Below are positions 11,401 through 22,640 of a stretch of 64,000 nucleotides of DNA, in pieces. The first letter of the stretch is position 1, and each line of letters opens with the position of its first letter. Both the position numbers and the translations under genes were made by a program. Source of the DNA: Amorphophallus konjac (lineage: Eukaryota; Streptophyta; Magnoliopsida; Alismatales; Araceae); assembly GCA_022559845.1 (NCBI GenBank), contig CM040118.1, forward strand, positions 230,811,224 through 230,875,223, written 5' to 3'. The notes under the pieces are model-generated. The model was given only the letters and a program-made list of their open reading frames with translations, searched no databases and had not been told where the DNA came from.

Positions 11401-11927
11401 CAAACAAGGGAATCGGAAGAACAAGGTGATCAGTTAAAAGGAAAAACAAGAAATGAAAAATACACAGTGACTGAAAGCTGTAAAGGATAATAACATAGAT
11501 GTGGCTCCCATGGAGCTGACTGGCCTGGATTTGATCCACGGACCAGTAGACAGATCTTCAATAAAGTCTTCTTTCTTCTTCTCCATGAACTCTCTCTCTC
11601 TCTCTCCTTTTCTTCTGCAACTTCTCTTCTCTCTCACTGTCTTTCTTTTTCTCTCGATCCTCACTAGCTCTCTCTCTCTTTCTCTTTTTCTTTTTCTTCT
11701 TCTGCTTTCATACTCTGCCTCTCTTTTTCTTCTCTGCTCTTCTCTTCTCTCTACTCTTCTTCTTCTTCTTCTTCTCCTTCTTCACGAGCTCTCTGTCTCT
11801 CTTTCTTTCTCTGTCTCTTCTTCACTCTTTTTCTTCTTCTGGATCGTGCAGGCTCTAATTCACTCTCTGCTTCTGCCCCTTCTGCTTCGATCAGGTCATC
11901 TTCAGAGGAAGAGGCTTCATTATATAG

Positions 11928-12056
11928 CAGCAGCAGGAAGGTGGGCGTGTGTCCTCCTCAGTTCCTGCCCTAACACCTTGGCTGCGTGGCAGCATTTCAG
12001 CCTGCAAGATGACATGTGTCACGATCCTAGCTTCTTGGATCACGTGCCCTCATTTA
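11928..12056 (-). promoter_or_regulatory. E2 3' LTR core promoter
   Basis: G-box CACGTG at 12051-12056 (in GATCACGTG), and TATATAAT on the minus strand at about 11936-11928. Less exact relatives of a second and third G-box lie at about 12023 and 11974. Same order as in E1. Confidence 0.6.
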
Positions 12057-12117
12057 GCTCCTCGACCAACAGTCCTGTTAGAACAGACGAGGATGCACTG
12101 AGTTAATTCAGAAAGCA

Positions 12118-13335
12118 ATGTACAGACTTTGTTTTGAACAATGCAAGACTATGGCATGTACAGACTTTGTGAATGCAAAGCTAAAGCATGTACAAACTTC
12201 ACGTATGCAAGGCTGTGGCATGTACAGACTTTGAACGTGTGTAATGCAGTGTGCATGCAGTGAAGTATGTACATTGAAAGTGGATGCACAGTCATGCCGT
12301 CAACAAATGTATGGACTTAGTGTGTGTAGTGTAGAGTGCATCTAAGCAAGGTATGAACATTACAATTGAATGCACTAACATGCCAAATGAATGTGCAGAC
12401 TCAACGTGCACCATTGTAGACTCAACGTGCACCATTGTGCAGACTTACTAAAATGATGTATGAGCACAGCAACACACAATGTGCAGACTTCGTGCAATGC
12501 ATGAAGCAATGTATAGACTTAGAGTGAAGGAGTGCACAAATGCAGATAGCAAGGTATATACATTACAAATGGATGCACCGACATGCCAAATGAATGTACA
12601 GACTCTGCATGTAACAATGTGTAGACTTAGTGTTTGTGCAGCTAGCCAATGTATAGACTTGGCGTTATGAAGCACACAGGCTATACATACTTGATAGCAT
12701 GCATTGATGTACAGACTTGACCGTTTACGTGCATGAGAAATAATGTACAGACTTGTTGTAATGAACAATGCCCAAATGCATAGTGTATGCAGCGATGTAT
12801 AGACTTAGTGTGCAATATGCAAACGATGCACAGACTTTGTGTGCATGCGAAGAACGTTGTACAGACTTTGAAGCATGTGAACACGGCGCTGTACAGACTT
12901 GAATGCTCCATGCACAAAGATGCTAAATGAGACGGATCTTAACAAGCATTGCATAGACTTTGATTTATGCACATGACACGCTGAGTGAGACGGAGCAATG
13001 TATAGACTTAGCTGATGCAATGTTTACACGACCTTAGACGCTAAGTGAGACGATGGAGTTGTACAGACTATGCATATGATGTACAGACTTTATATGCATA
13101 AGGCACATGATGCAACAATGTATAGACTTGAAATCAAGAGATGCACTGACTATGCAGACTTTGCGTGTAATATGCAGACGTTGTACAGACTTGCTAAGTC
13201 TGGAGTTAAGCATGAACGCACAATGCACAGACTATTTGCTCAATGCAATCGTGCTATGGCATGTAGCTACTGTTAATGCACCGAGGCCATATGACAGATG
13301 AACACTTAAAGCAAATGATGCATAGACCTTAAAGA
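12118..13335 (-). repeat. U3 motif array, AAGTCTGTACA type (E2 3' LTR)
   Basis: More than twenty-five copies of TGTACAGACTT or close variants (TGTATAGACTT, TGCACAGACTT), that is AAGTCTGTACA read in LTR sense, spaced 20-50 bases apart. It corresponds in place and orientation to the E1 array but favours TGTACA over GTGCA. The 5' LTR copy is 19638-20860. Confidence 0.85.
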
Positions 13336-13560
13336 TTTGAGAGTAGATAGGGCATTACCTGATCTGACTATGCACTGATCTTACCTGTCATTGGTTAACT
13401 TTTGACTTGAGTTGACTTCATGACCTGTGAGTCATCTTTAAACCTGTTCTGACAGTTTCTCATAATACATCAAGATTTTTTCGTCAAGGATGTACATGTA
13501 AAGATAATGAGACATAATAATTGTCATCATCAAAACCCCAAAACCACAGTGGACACAACA

Positions 13561-13573
13561 ATCTCCCCTTTTT
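13561..13573 (-). other. Polypurine tract of E2
   Basis: AAAAAGGGGAGAT on the minus strand directly before the 3' LTR. Additional CCCCCTT tracts at about 13766 and 13831, and CTCCCCCT near 15182 and 15308, are further polypurine-like copies. Confidence 0.9.
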
Positions 13574-13598
13574 GATGATGGCAATATTATGAGTCATT

Positions 13599-13682
13599 GC
13601 AATAGATTCATCATGATGATTATGAAATACCATATGACAGGCAATAGATTCATCATGATGATTATGAAATACCATATGACAG
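13599..13682 (-). repeat. 42-bp tandem duplication beside the E2 polypurine tract
   Basis: 13599-13640 and 13641-13682 are identical by eye (unit begins GCAATAGATTCATCATGATG). The duplication is recent relative to the rest of E2. Confidence 0.9.
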
Positions 13683-15966
13683 TTCATGAACATGCACCAT
13701 AGAATAGCACAGTCAAAAATGAGCATGTAAAACACCATGTTATGCAAATGATGACTCACAAAAATTCTCCCCCTTTGACAACATGAAAAATAATGGAATG
13801 ATCATTGAACCACAGGGACAAGCAAAAATTCTCCCCCTTAGATGGATAGTGATTGTAATGAAGCACAGGACTTAAAGAAGTCAACAGTTAGGTCGGAAAT
13901 AATGGAGTCCAATGTGAGAAAGTAAGCATTCAGAATGAATGAGAAAGGTTTTCAATGGGATATCAATTTCATAAATCTGATTGAACAGGTATTTCAGACT
14001 CTTATATTATAGAGATTTATGAATGATCTTCATTGACAAGTCAGATTACTATATGATGTATGCAAGGCTTGTTCATAAGCTTTCTATACTCATATCTGAA
14101 ATCAGTTTTAATAAAAGTGAACCTTGCTTTCATATTGAAAGTCTTGTTTAACCTTCTTCTTTCTTACTCACTCAATTTCAAAGATTCCTTTAAGAGGTGC
14201 AATCAATAGTATTGACGTTAAACATATAAGAAAACATTTATTTCTATCAAGGGTTCCAATAGAATATTTCTTTTGCGCACCTTTTCAAATGATACACTAG
14301 ATCAGCAACAATTTTCATATCAATCTTCATGAGCACTTGAGTTTAGTACACCCTTGTAACTAGAGGATACACGTTGTTTAGACGCCAGTATCCCTAAGCA
14401 CTTGGAAGGACTAACTGTCATGCTTCATAAAAACAGAGATAGCATTTAGACTTCATGACACACTACAAATCATTTCTTTGATGAGTGAGATGTATTTCTC
14501 AGTGTGCATGCCATTGCTCTGCCAGATTATCAATCTTCTGAAGCAGAGTTAACAATGGTAGCTCATGACACAGTCCTTTGGACATGGTTTCTCAGTGACC
14601 AAAGGCATTGCTCTGACAAGATTTACCCTTAGACATGTTCCTGATTCTCAGATGTTTAAAAATAATATTAATTTCATACATGTCAATCAAGGAATATCAT
14701 GATTTCAGAATTTTCAGAACTCAGAAGAGTTTAAAAGACACAACGTGAAAATGTTGGTTAAAGTTTATTGAGACTAACTCAGATATTTTCAAGATGTGTT
14801 CATAAACAAACACAAGACATACATGAAACTTCAACCGGCTGAAAGTATTAGACATTCATAGTCCTATATAATAGAAGATTCCTCTTTAAGTTGTTTTCAG
14901 ATTTATGATCAGGATATGCTCAGAGAAGTCTTTCTGAATTTTCAGGGAAGGTCGAATCATTTTAAGGAGCAGCCAATTCAACAGATACCTATGGATAGGA
15001 TGAGTGAAAATAGCTGATAAAAGTTGAAGCAAGAAGCTGAAATGTGTTGCATTTCACATTCATCACAGGAATTTAAGCAAGATAGCAATTCAAATTGAAG
15101 ATGGGAAGTTCAGTTGATAGAAATGAGATAGATAAACAGTTATGTGATGCATGGGTCAGATGATTTCAAGAATATGAATAATGCTCCCCCTAAATGTATG
15201 CGTGAGCTAGCATTCAAGGTGTCTACACTTCTAACTAGTAAATGCAAGTGCAGTGAGCTGACAGCATGTAATATATGCAATGATCACATTGTTTCCTTGG
15301 TATACAACTCCCCCTCACACTATGCACTGTATGACTGAAGTCTAAGAACAATGGATGCAATGAAATTTATGTATGGAATTTTTATGACCTGTGCTCATGA
15401 ACATTTAGATTGCTCTTCGTGCAACTCTGACTTATGGTACTAGGTGGAGGACTTGGTCTAAAGACCACCTCACACATAGCAAGCACTTCCAGACAGAACT
15501 CATCTGCCCTTTAGTATCTCACTATTTATATACCAAGACTCATGCATGATAATCCAATGTAGATGCAGTTCTATATGCATCTTAAGCTGACAATATGCTA
15601 CTTATATGCAATTGTGAATGCATGTGCATGTCAAATGTGCAGGTGTACATTTTAAAGCATGAGACATCGTCCAAGCAATAGATTCATTCAATTCAGCTTT
15701 TCAGTATTCAAGCACCAATTTCAGTTGAACTGATGCGCATATAACACATCATATTCATTGTAAGATTTTAATGCCAAACATAGATGCATTTGAGAAGCTA
15801 TATACATGAAATTTTGATTAACAAATCAAACATGATATGCAACTATCTAAACAACGTTATTAAATGTCGACCAGCAGAGGTGGGGTTTTACCAAACTTTG
15901 GATGCCTTGGTTTATTTGACCCCCTTTTATTCCTCATCCCCAAGGCATACCTGCAAAACACAACTC
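13683..15966 (-). other. E2 3' non-coding region with conserved module
   Basis: No coding homology. On the minus strand it contains GGCAGAGCAATG (14523-14512) followed by a TACTGGCGTCT core (14390-14380), matching the order and spacing in E1 and E3. A weaker second copy of the first motif is at 14616-14605. The remainder is AT-rich with no other recognised feature. Confidence 0.7.
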
Positions 15967-18132
15967 TCATTTTGTGTTTTTAGGTACCCAAGACTCCTTG
16001 GGTCCTATAATGTTAGTAGCACCTTCGATTGGTGCTTTCCTCAACCTTTGGGCCTGTTTATCATCATTCATCATTAAAGCACAATGATTCATGGAGTGCC
16101 CAAATATTCCACAATAGTAGCATGAAGAACCAGATTTTAGGTTCTTTTTATGCACATCATTATGAACATGAATTTTTTGTGCATTGGCATGGAAATTTCT
16201 ATTATTTGCATGACCAAACTATTTTCCATAATCAAAATATTCAAAGTTTTTCTTTTTAAAACCAACTTTGTTCTTTCGGAGAGCATTTGTATTTGCAGGG
16301 AATTTAAACCCTTCAGAAATGAAACTCTTCCCTTGAGCATGCCAACAGTCCTTGACTGTGTGGCCATGCTTTCCACAATGAAAATAAGTAATCTGACTAC
16401 CTCTAGATCCCTTCCTGAACCAGCAATTCAAAGCTAGATGGCCCAATTTCCCACAATAAAAACATTGAATCTTTTTGTTCTGAGCAGAAACAGGTTTCCT
16501 AGCATGCTTTCTGTTGTCTTGTTTCAGAATAAAACAATTATTCATAATGTGGCCAACCCTACCACAGTAATGACATGAATTCTTATTTTTATGTGCATGT
16601 GTATGTGTATTCGTGTCAAGCACAGATTGTACTTTCTCAACATACTTAAAATCAGTCTTTTTCTTGATGGTTTCAACCCCTTTGGATTTCTTAATTTGTT
16701 TTTGGGATTTCTGCACAATGGGCTGCTTGTTCTGTGATGTGGTAGCTACACTTGAAGCTTTTACAAATGAAGTCATCAACTTGCTCTGAAGCTCTTTCTT
16801 GTTAACATTATTGTAGCCCAGCCCTTCCTTCCTAGGGTTGATTTTTACACCTTGTAGCTTGTCTAGGTTTTTCTGCCCACTTACGAATTTTGACAAGGAT
16901 TCTTTCATATCCTTCATTTCATTTTCAATAGTAACGATGAGCAGTTCAGAGTTAGCATTTTCCTCCTCACTCCTGTTGAGTGTTTCACTTAAAGTGGCAT
17001 TGACATTTTTAAGATTTTCTATTTCAGCTTTGAGCTTTTCCACTTCTTCTGAATTATCGGACACCACACATTTACCTTTTTCAAATGTCAGTAATCTCTT
17101 TGACATGGTGGTGTTCAACTGTTTTAGTTTGTCAATTTCTTCCTTTAGTATGTCACTCTGAATTAATTCGTTTATCAAAATCTGATCGTTAGAGTTAATT
17201 CCAAGTTTTCTTCCAGCCTCAAATTCCTTTAAATCTTTTTCCTATTTTTTAATATTTTTCTGTAATTCCACATTCTCAGATTTGATGGCTTCAAATTTCT
17301 CGGTCAGCAACGTGTTCTCCTTTTTAAGTTTCTCTAAACTTTCTTCATTTTCTTTGGAGAACATTCTGAGAGAGTCATTCTCACTTTTTAGCTTGTTTAA
17401 ATCAGACATAACACATTCAAAATTTTTCAGCAAATCCTTACTCTGAACAGAATCATAACAAGTTAGGCTAACATTCTTCTCAAGTTCAGAGATTTCTTTT
17501 ACATGATCTTGATTCTCAATCTTCAGCAAGGAAATTTGCTTTTTCAACATTTGAATATCAGACATACAAGCATCATGAACATTTTTCAGTTCAGCACAAT
17601 TTTTACAATCAGAATTCAAACTGTCTGACCTTCTACTCTTCTTCAATTTTTTGTATTATTTTCTTAACTGATCATAAGACTCTTGCAATTCAAAATATGC
17701 AGCAATCCAATCGTCTAGGGTATAATTATCAAAAATGTTTACCTCACCATCATCCTGTTCTTCTTCCTGATTGCTCCTTTATTAACTTCCTCGAGCCATC
17801 ATGCAGCTCGTTTGATTTTCTTTCTCGGCTCGCTTTATCATCTTCAATATATCCTTTGCAGATCTGCAATCAAGGAAACATGAATGAAGAGCTCGATTCG
17901 TCGCGACCTTCATTAACTCCAGTGCTTTTTGATTATCTGCACACATAGATCGATGCTTATCAGTCCATTTGGATTGATCTTTTGGTAGTCTATATGGACC
18001 TTGTGAAATCACTTTCCACAGGTCTGGATCAACAGATTTAACATGAGCACGGAAAGCACTGTGCCACTGGTTGAAATCAGAAACACCAAAGATGGGTGGA
18101 TGAGCCATTGAAACAGATAAAACCAAATTCAA
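15967..18132 (-). pseudogene. E2 gag, copia type with zinc-knuckle series
   Basis: All segments share one frame, about 722 codons, with stops after 17782, before 17646, near 17242, 17178 and 16219. The start (MAHPPIFGVSDFNQWHSAF) and KVISQGPYRLPKDQSKWTD are copia gag-polypeptide motifs. 17650-16900 predicts a coiled coil. NPRKEGLGYNNVNKK (about 16850) is the lineage motif shared with E1 and E3. Zinc knuckles: NSCHYCGRVGHIMNNC (about 16575) and QCFYCGKLGHLALNC (about 16470) intact, TYFHCGKHGHTVKDC lacking the first Cys, one degenerate near 16220, and SCYYCGIFGHSMNHC (about 16110) intact. It ends WVPKNTK with no protease after it, so E2 could make Gag only. Confidence 0.82.
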
Positions 18133-18227
18133 AAATAATGAATGTAAACCGATAACCTACGGACCAAGAACTGCACCACAAATGCAGGATCCTCTGTAGA
18201 TCGTTGGATCTGATGAGTCAGAGAACC

Positions 18228-18240
18228 GCTTTGATACCAA
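18228..18240 (-). other. Primer-binding site of E2
   Basis: TTGGTATCAAAGC on the minus strand directly next to the 5' LTR; one mismatch to the initiator-tRNA-Met site of E1. Confidence 0.88.
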
Positions 18241-18241
18241 T

Positions 18242-21082
18242 TGATAGTTTGGTGTGATAGATAAACACAGATCCAGAGGGGGGTGAATGGATCTTCTAAT
18301 AAATTTTAACCAATTTAAAATCCGTATGAGATGATAATCACAAGTTCAATGGACAAATGCTCAAACATCAAAGATGCATACCCCATCAATCACTAGGACA
18401 TGGAAAACCAATTAGATCAAGGTCCTAGCATGCATCTAGCAGGATCGATCAAACAGACATACCACTGCACAAGGGATTTTTAGGTTGTTCAGTCCACAGA
18501 CCTACGTCCACCCCTCACTCCAAACCGGAGTGAGGCTTCCACTAGCAACAGCTAGAACCGCAGACTCAATCCGCAAGTAAATGCTGCCTTACAGCTTGAC
18601 CAGAGGAACACACTCCTCTCTTCCTCCCAACCGGAGGGAAACCACCAGTGACTCACAGTCACTAGCAACCAGAGACGAAGTCTCTCTTCCTCCAGACCAG
18701 GAGGGAACCCACAGGTAGCAACCACTACCTGCAATCGGAGACCCAAGTCTCCCTTCCTCTGAAACCCAGAGGGAACCACAAGTGACACCTAGTCACTTGC
18801 AAACCAGAGGTCACGGAGCTCTCTTCCTCCACACCAGAGGGAACCACTAGTGACACACAGTCACTAGCAAACTGGAGAACAAGTCTCCCTCCTCCTGAGA
18901 CCACAGGAGGAACCCCGATCCCAAACAAGGGAATCGGAAGAACAAGGTGATCAGTTAAAAGGAAAAACAAGAAATGAAAAATACACAGTGACTGAAAGCT
19001 GTAAAGGATAATAACATAGATGTGGCTCCCATGGAGCTGACTGGCCTGGATTTGATCCACGGACCAGTAAACAGATCTTCAATAAAGTCTTCTTTCTCCT
19101 TCTCCATGAACTCTCTCTCTCTCTCTCCTTTTCTTCTGCAACTTCTCTTCTCTCTCACTGTCTTTCTTTTTCTCTCGATCCTCACTAGCTCTCTCTCTCT
19201 TTCTCTTTTTCTTTTTCTTCTTCTGCTTTCATACTCTGCCTCTCTTTTTCTTCTCTGCTCTTCTCTTCTCTCTACTCTTCTTCTTCTTCTTCTTCTCCTT
19301 CTTCACGAGCTCTCTGTCTCTCTTTCTTTCTCTGTCTCTTCTTCACTCTTTTTCTTCTTCTGGATCGTGCAGGCTCTAATTCACTCTCTGCTTCTGCCCC
19401 TTCTGCTTCGATCAGGTCATCTTCAGAGGAAGAGGCTTCATTATATAGCAGTAGCAGGAAGGTGGGCGTGTGTCCTCCTCAATTCCCGCCCTAACACCTT
19501 GGCTGCGTGGCAGCATTTCAGCCTGCAGGATGACATGTGTCACGATCCTAGCTTCTTGTATCACGTGCTCTCATTTAGCTCCTCGACCAACAGTCCTGTT
19601 AGAACAGACGAGGATGCACTGAGTTAATTCAGAAAGCAATGTACAGACTTTGTTTTGAACGATGCAAGACTATGGCATGTACAGACTTTGTGAATGCAAA
19701 TCTAAAGCATGTACAGACTTCACGTATGCAAGGCTATGGCATGTACATACTTTGAACGTGTGTAATGCAGTGTGCATGCAGTGAAGTATGTACATTGAAA
19801 GTGGATGCACAGTCGTGCCGTCAACAAATGTATGGACTTAGTGTGTGTAGTGTAGAGTGCATCTAAGCAAGGTATGAACATTACAATTGGATGCACTAAC
19901 ATGCCAAATGAATGTGCAGACTCAACGTGCACCATTGTAGACTCAACGAGCCCCATTGTGCAGACCTTCTAAAATGATGTATGAGCACAGCAACACACAA
20001 TGTGCAGAGTTCGTGCAATGCATGAAGCAATGTATAGACTTAGAGCGAAGGAGTGCACAAATGCAGATAGCAAGGTATATACATTACAAATGCATGCACT
20101 GACATGCCAAATGAATGTACAGACTCTGCATGTAACAATGTGTAGACTTAGTGTTTGTGCAGCTAGCCAATGTATAGACTTGGCGTTATGAAGCACACAG
20201 GTTGTACATACTTGATAGCATGCATTGATGTACAGACTTGACCCTTCACGTGCATGAGAAAACAACGTACAGACTTGCTGTAATGAACAATGCCCAAATG
20301 CATAGTGTATGCAGTGATGTATAGACTTAGTGTGCAATATGCAAACGATGCACAGACTTTGTGTGCATGCGAAGGACGTTCTACAGACTTTGAAGCATGT
20401 GAACACGGCGCTGTACAGACTTGAATGCTCCATGCATAAAGACGCTAAATGAGACGGATCTTAACAAGCATTGCATAGACTTTGATTTATGCACATGACA
20501 CGCTGAGTGAGACGGAGCAATGTATAGACTTAGCTGATGCAATGTTTACACGACCTTAGACGCTAAGTGAGACGATGGAGTTGTACAGACTATGCATATG
20601 ATGTACAGACTTTATATGCATAAGGCACATGATGCAACAATGTATAGACTTGAAATCAAGAGATGCACTGACTGTGCAGACTTTGCGTGTAATATGCAGA
20701 CGTTGTACAGACTTGCTAAGTCTGGAGTTAAGCATGAACGCACAATGCACAGACTATTTGCTCAATGCAATCGTGCTATGGCATGTAGCTACTGTTAATG
20801 CACCGAGGTCATATGACAGATGAACACTTAAAGCAAATGATGCATAGACCTTAAATATTTGAGAGTAGACAGAGCATTACCTGATCTGACTATGCACTGA
20901 TCTTACCTGTCACTGGTTGACTTTTGACTTGAGTTGACTTCATGACCTGTGAGTCATCTTTAAACCTGTTCTGACAGTTTCTCATAATACATCAGGGTTG
21001 TATCATCAAGGATGTACATGTAAACATAATGAGACATAATAATTGTCATCATCAAAATCCCAGAACCATAGGGGACACAACA
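18242..21082 (-). repeat. E2 5' LTR
   Basis: 2841-bp copy of 10721-13560 with only scattered substitutions. Motif array at 19638-20860, leader repeats at 18606-18920, hairpins at 18491-18535. It begins on the minus strand at 21082 with TGTTGTGTCC. Confidence 0.93.
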
Positions 21083-21099
21083 AGCACCCCATCAGTTCC

Positions 21100-21465
21100 C
21101 CCTCAACCCCAACCATCGGCATCCATTGTCGGCCCCTTGGCACCCATTGCCCATCCTCCGGCACCCACACCTTCCCCAATGTTACCTACACCCCGAGTCC
21201 GTCGGGAAGATAAGAGTAAGGGACCACTTATTGGGGAGACTAGTGGGTGATGATAGCAGTGCTATCGCTGCCATGGGTTTGGCCACATTGCTAGTCAATG
21301 TCCCACCTGTACATCACTAGTCATTGGGGACTCGAGAGTCGGAGAAGCCTCAAACGCCAAGCTTGTATTTGTCAACTATGAGGCCGAGCAGGATTTGGCT
21401 GATGTGTTCTTTCGTGAGGAGGGCGATGTCCAGGGGGATCCCCCGGATCTCCAAGATGCCCAGTA
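21100..21465 (+). pseudogene. E0 gag, 3' part with zinc knuckle
   Basis: Continues the frame broken at 1163: a proline-rich linker (PTPRVRREDKSKGP), three consecutive stops near 21248, then the CCHC knuckle QCYRCHGFGHIASQCPT and the pre-protease segment LVFVNYEAEQDLADVF typical of chromovirus Gag-Pol. It stops at TAG about 21464. Protease, RT, RNase H and the integrase core are absent after it. Confidence 0.85.
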
Positions 21466-22012
21466 GCCAGTGTATTAGTTACACTTGTGGGTGGCATGGG
21501 CCACCCCTGCATTATGTATGAGTCTAGGGTTGTGTGTGAGTCTGTGTTTCGTTGTTTCTTTAGTTCGTCAGGAGTCTATACGTACCTTTGTCGAGTGCAT
21601 AGGGAGTCTACATACATCAAGTTGAGTCGGTCTATTGTTAGCTCGCGATGTTAGTCCTTTTCGAGTGTGAGGCAAGTTGGGTCTAATGCATGCGTTGTAG
21701 ACTTGTCAGAATTTGGGATCGGCTCTACCTCAACATCTCAGATCTAGTCACATATAGGGACTCCGCGGTGATTCCTAGTGAGTCATTGAGCCGTCTCCTT
21801 CCTTTGAGAGTGACCCCACCCCGGAGTGTCCACCACTAGCCTCATTCGCACAGCAGCATGTGCATATCGAACATATACGGGATGAGCAGGTGACGATTAC
21901 TTAGAGTGGAGCCTACTCCGTGCTACCTGGCACGGTGATGAATCCGCAGGAGCCACCCGAGCAACCGCACCCCTTACTCGACAGGGTCGAGTTCTTCCCA
22001 TCTGGGGAGAAT
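21466..22012 (+). pseudogene. E0 remnant: integrase tail region before 3' LTR
   Basis: 21466-21760 shows nothing I recognise. About 21785-22012 matches the end of the gypsy polyprotein: EPSPSFESDPTPECPP and HIEHIRDEQVTIT resemble the pre-chromodomain tail of E5 (FEPSPPLESEPTPV, HIERILDEQVTTT), and the last residues before the LTR also align (SSSHLGR). E0 therefore lost most of pol by internal deletion. CTGGGGAGAAT at the end serves as its polypurine tract. Confidence 0.6.
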
Positions 22013-22640
22013 TGATGGGAATCAACATCGGGCACTAACATTTTATTTTTACATTTGTATCCTTTTGTTTACATTTATATCCTTGGTTAATTGGGTTTAC
22101 AATTGTAAGACATTATAAGCCAATTTGTTAGTCTTTAAGAATCTTTGGGTTTCTATGTAAAATGCTAGTGGGTCCTGCAGGGTCCCCCACCCTCTTTCCC
22201 ATTGGTCCACCTAGGGTCATGGGCCATGTGGGGCTGGTTCAAAGTCCAAGATTGGACTTGGACCAAAGAGACAAAAAGAAGAAAATTCAATTTTCTCTAC
22301 CTTATTTTCAAAGGGGCGCCCCCCCCCCCCCTTTATAGTATTAAATTCTTGTTGTATTTTTTTTATTTTGGTCATTTGACCAGATGGGGGATTAATTATC
22401 CCATTCCCTATTTGCCTCTCCCAAACCCTAGATCTAGGGCTAGTTTTGGTCTTTTATACATTTCTATATAACCCTTGTATTTTCCATTTTGTTGGAATCA
22501 ATGAAGAATTAAGCATTTGCTCCAAGAAATTACCCAAGGGTGCCCCCTCCTCTCTCCTGTCCCCTTGCAGCTGGATTGCTATATTCTTAGGGTGGATTCC
22601 CTAGAAAACTTGGTGGATTCCATGTGATATCAGATCTCTT
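22013..22640 (+). repeat. E0 3' LTR, 3' boundary uncertain
   Basis: Begins TGATGGGAATC directly after the polypurine tract. Contains a possible promoter (CTATATAACCC near 22464) about 450 bases in. I cannot place the end because the 5' LTR is outside the window. A weak primer-site-like GTGATATCAGATCTC near 22625 is noted but is not decisive. The C10 run at 22319-22332 is low complexity. Confidence 0.55.

Larger units (their letters stand above)
10721..13560 (-). repeat. E2 3' LTR
   Basis: Direct copy of 18242-21082. Read on the minus strand it has the motif array (13335-12118), a G-box (12051-12056), a TATA box (about 11936-11928), a GA-rich leader (about 11870-11550), a block of 60-bp hairpin-forming repeats (11400-11085), the conserved hairpin pair (11014-10970) and the ATTCACCCCCCTCTGG block near the end. 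Long open frames on either strand here (for example 11501-12106) are low-complexity CT/GA sequence, not genes. Confidence 0.92.
10721..21082 (-). mobile_element. E2: gag-only Sirevirus-type copia element
   Basis: Starts TGATAG and ends CACAACA on the plus strand; flanked by the perfect target duplication AGCAC (10716-10720 and 21083-21087). LTRs of 2840 and 2841 bp enclose a 4.7-kb interior with primer site, gag and polypurine tract but no pol. It is inserted in the last bases of E1's 3' LTR in opposite orientation. Its LTR ends (TGTTGTGTCCACTGTGG..., then ATTCACCCCCCTCTGGATC) show it belongs to the same lineage as E1, but the bodies of the LTRs differ. LTR divergence is low by eye, so E2 is younger than E1 and E0. 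Confidence 0.93.
1169..21094 (+). mobile_element. E1: gag-only Sirevirus-type copia element, interrupted by E2
   Basis: The element starts TGTTGTGTCC at 1169 and ends ACCCCATCA at 21094. It is flanked by the 5-bp target duplication GTTCC (1164-1168 and 21095-21099). The last seven bases of its 3' LTR are separated from the rest by E2. Without E2 it is about 9.6 kb: 5' LTR, tRNA-iMet-type primer site, gag with several zinc knuckles, about 2.4 kb of non-coding DNA, polypurine tract and 3' LTR. No protease, integrase, RT or RNase H motif is present, so it is non-autonomous. Very long LTRs, a GGGGGAG-type polypurine tract and the TTGGTATCAGAGC primer site fit the Sirevirus (SIRE/Maximus) lineage of copia. 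Confidence 0.9.

Noticed and set aside
11501..12106. 201-codon open frame (and its copy at 19022-19627)
   Set aside because: Leucine/serine-rich translation of a CT-rich LTR leader on the strand opposite to transcription; present in both LTR copies with no domain.
1169..21082. E1 and E2 as one large palindromic or composite element
   Set aside because: Each has its own perfect target duplication, primer site and polypurine tract, so they are two independent insertions.
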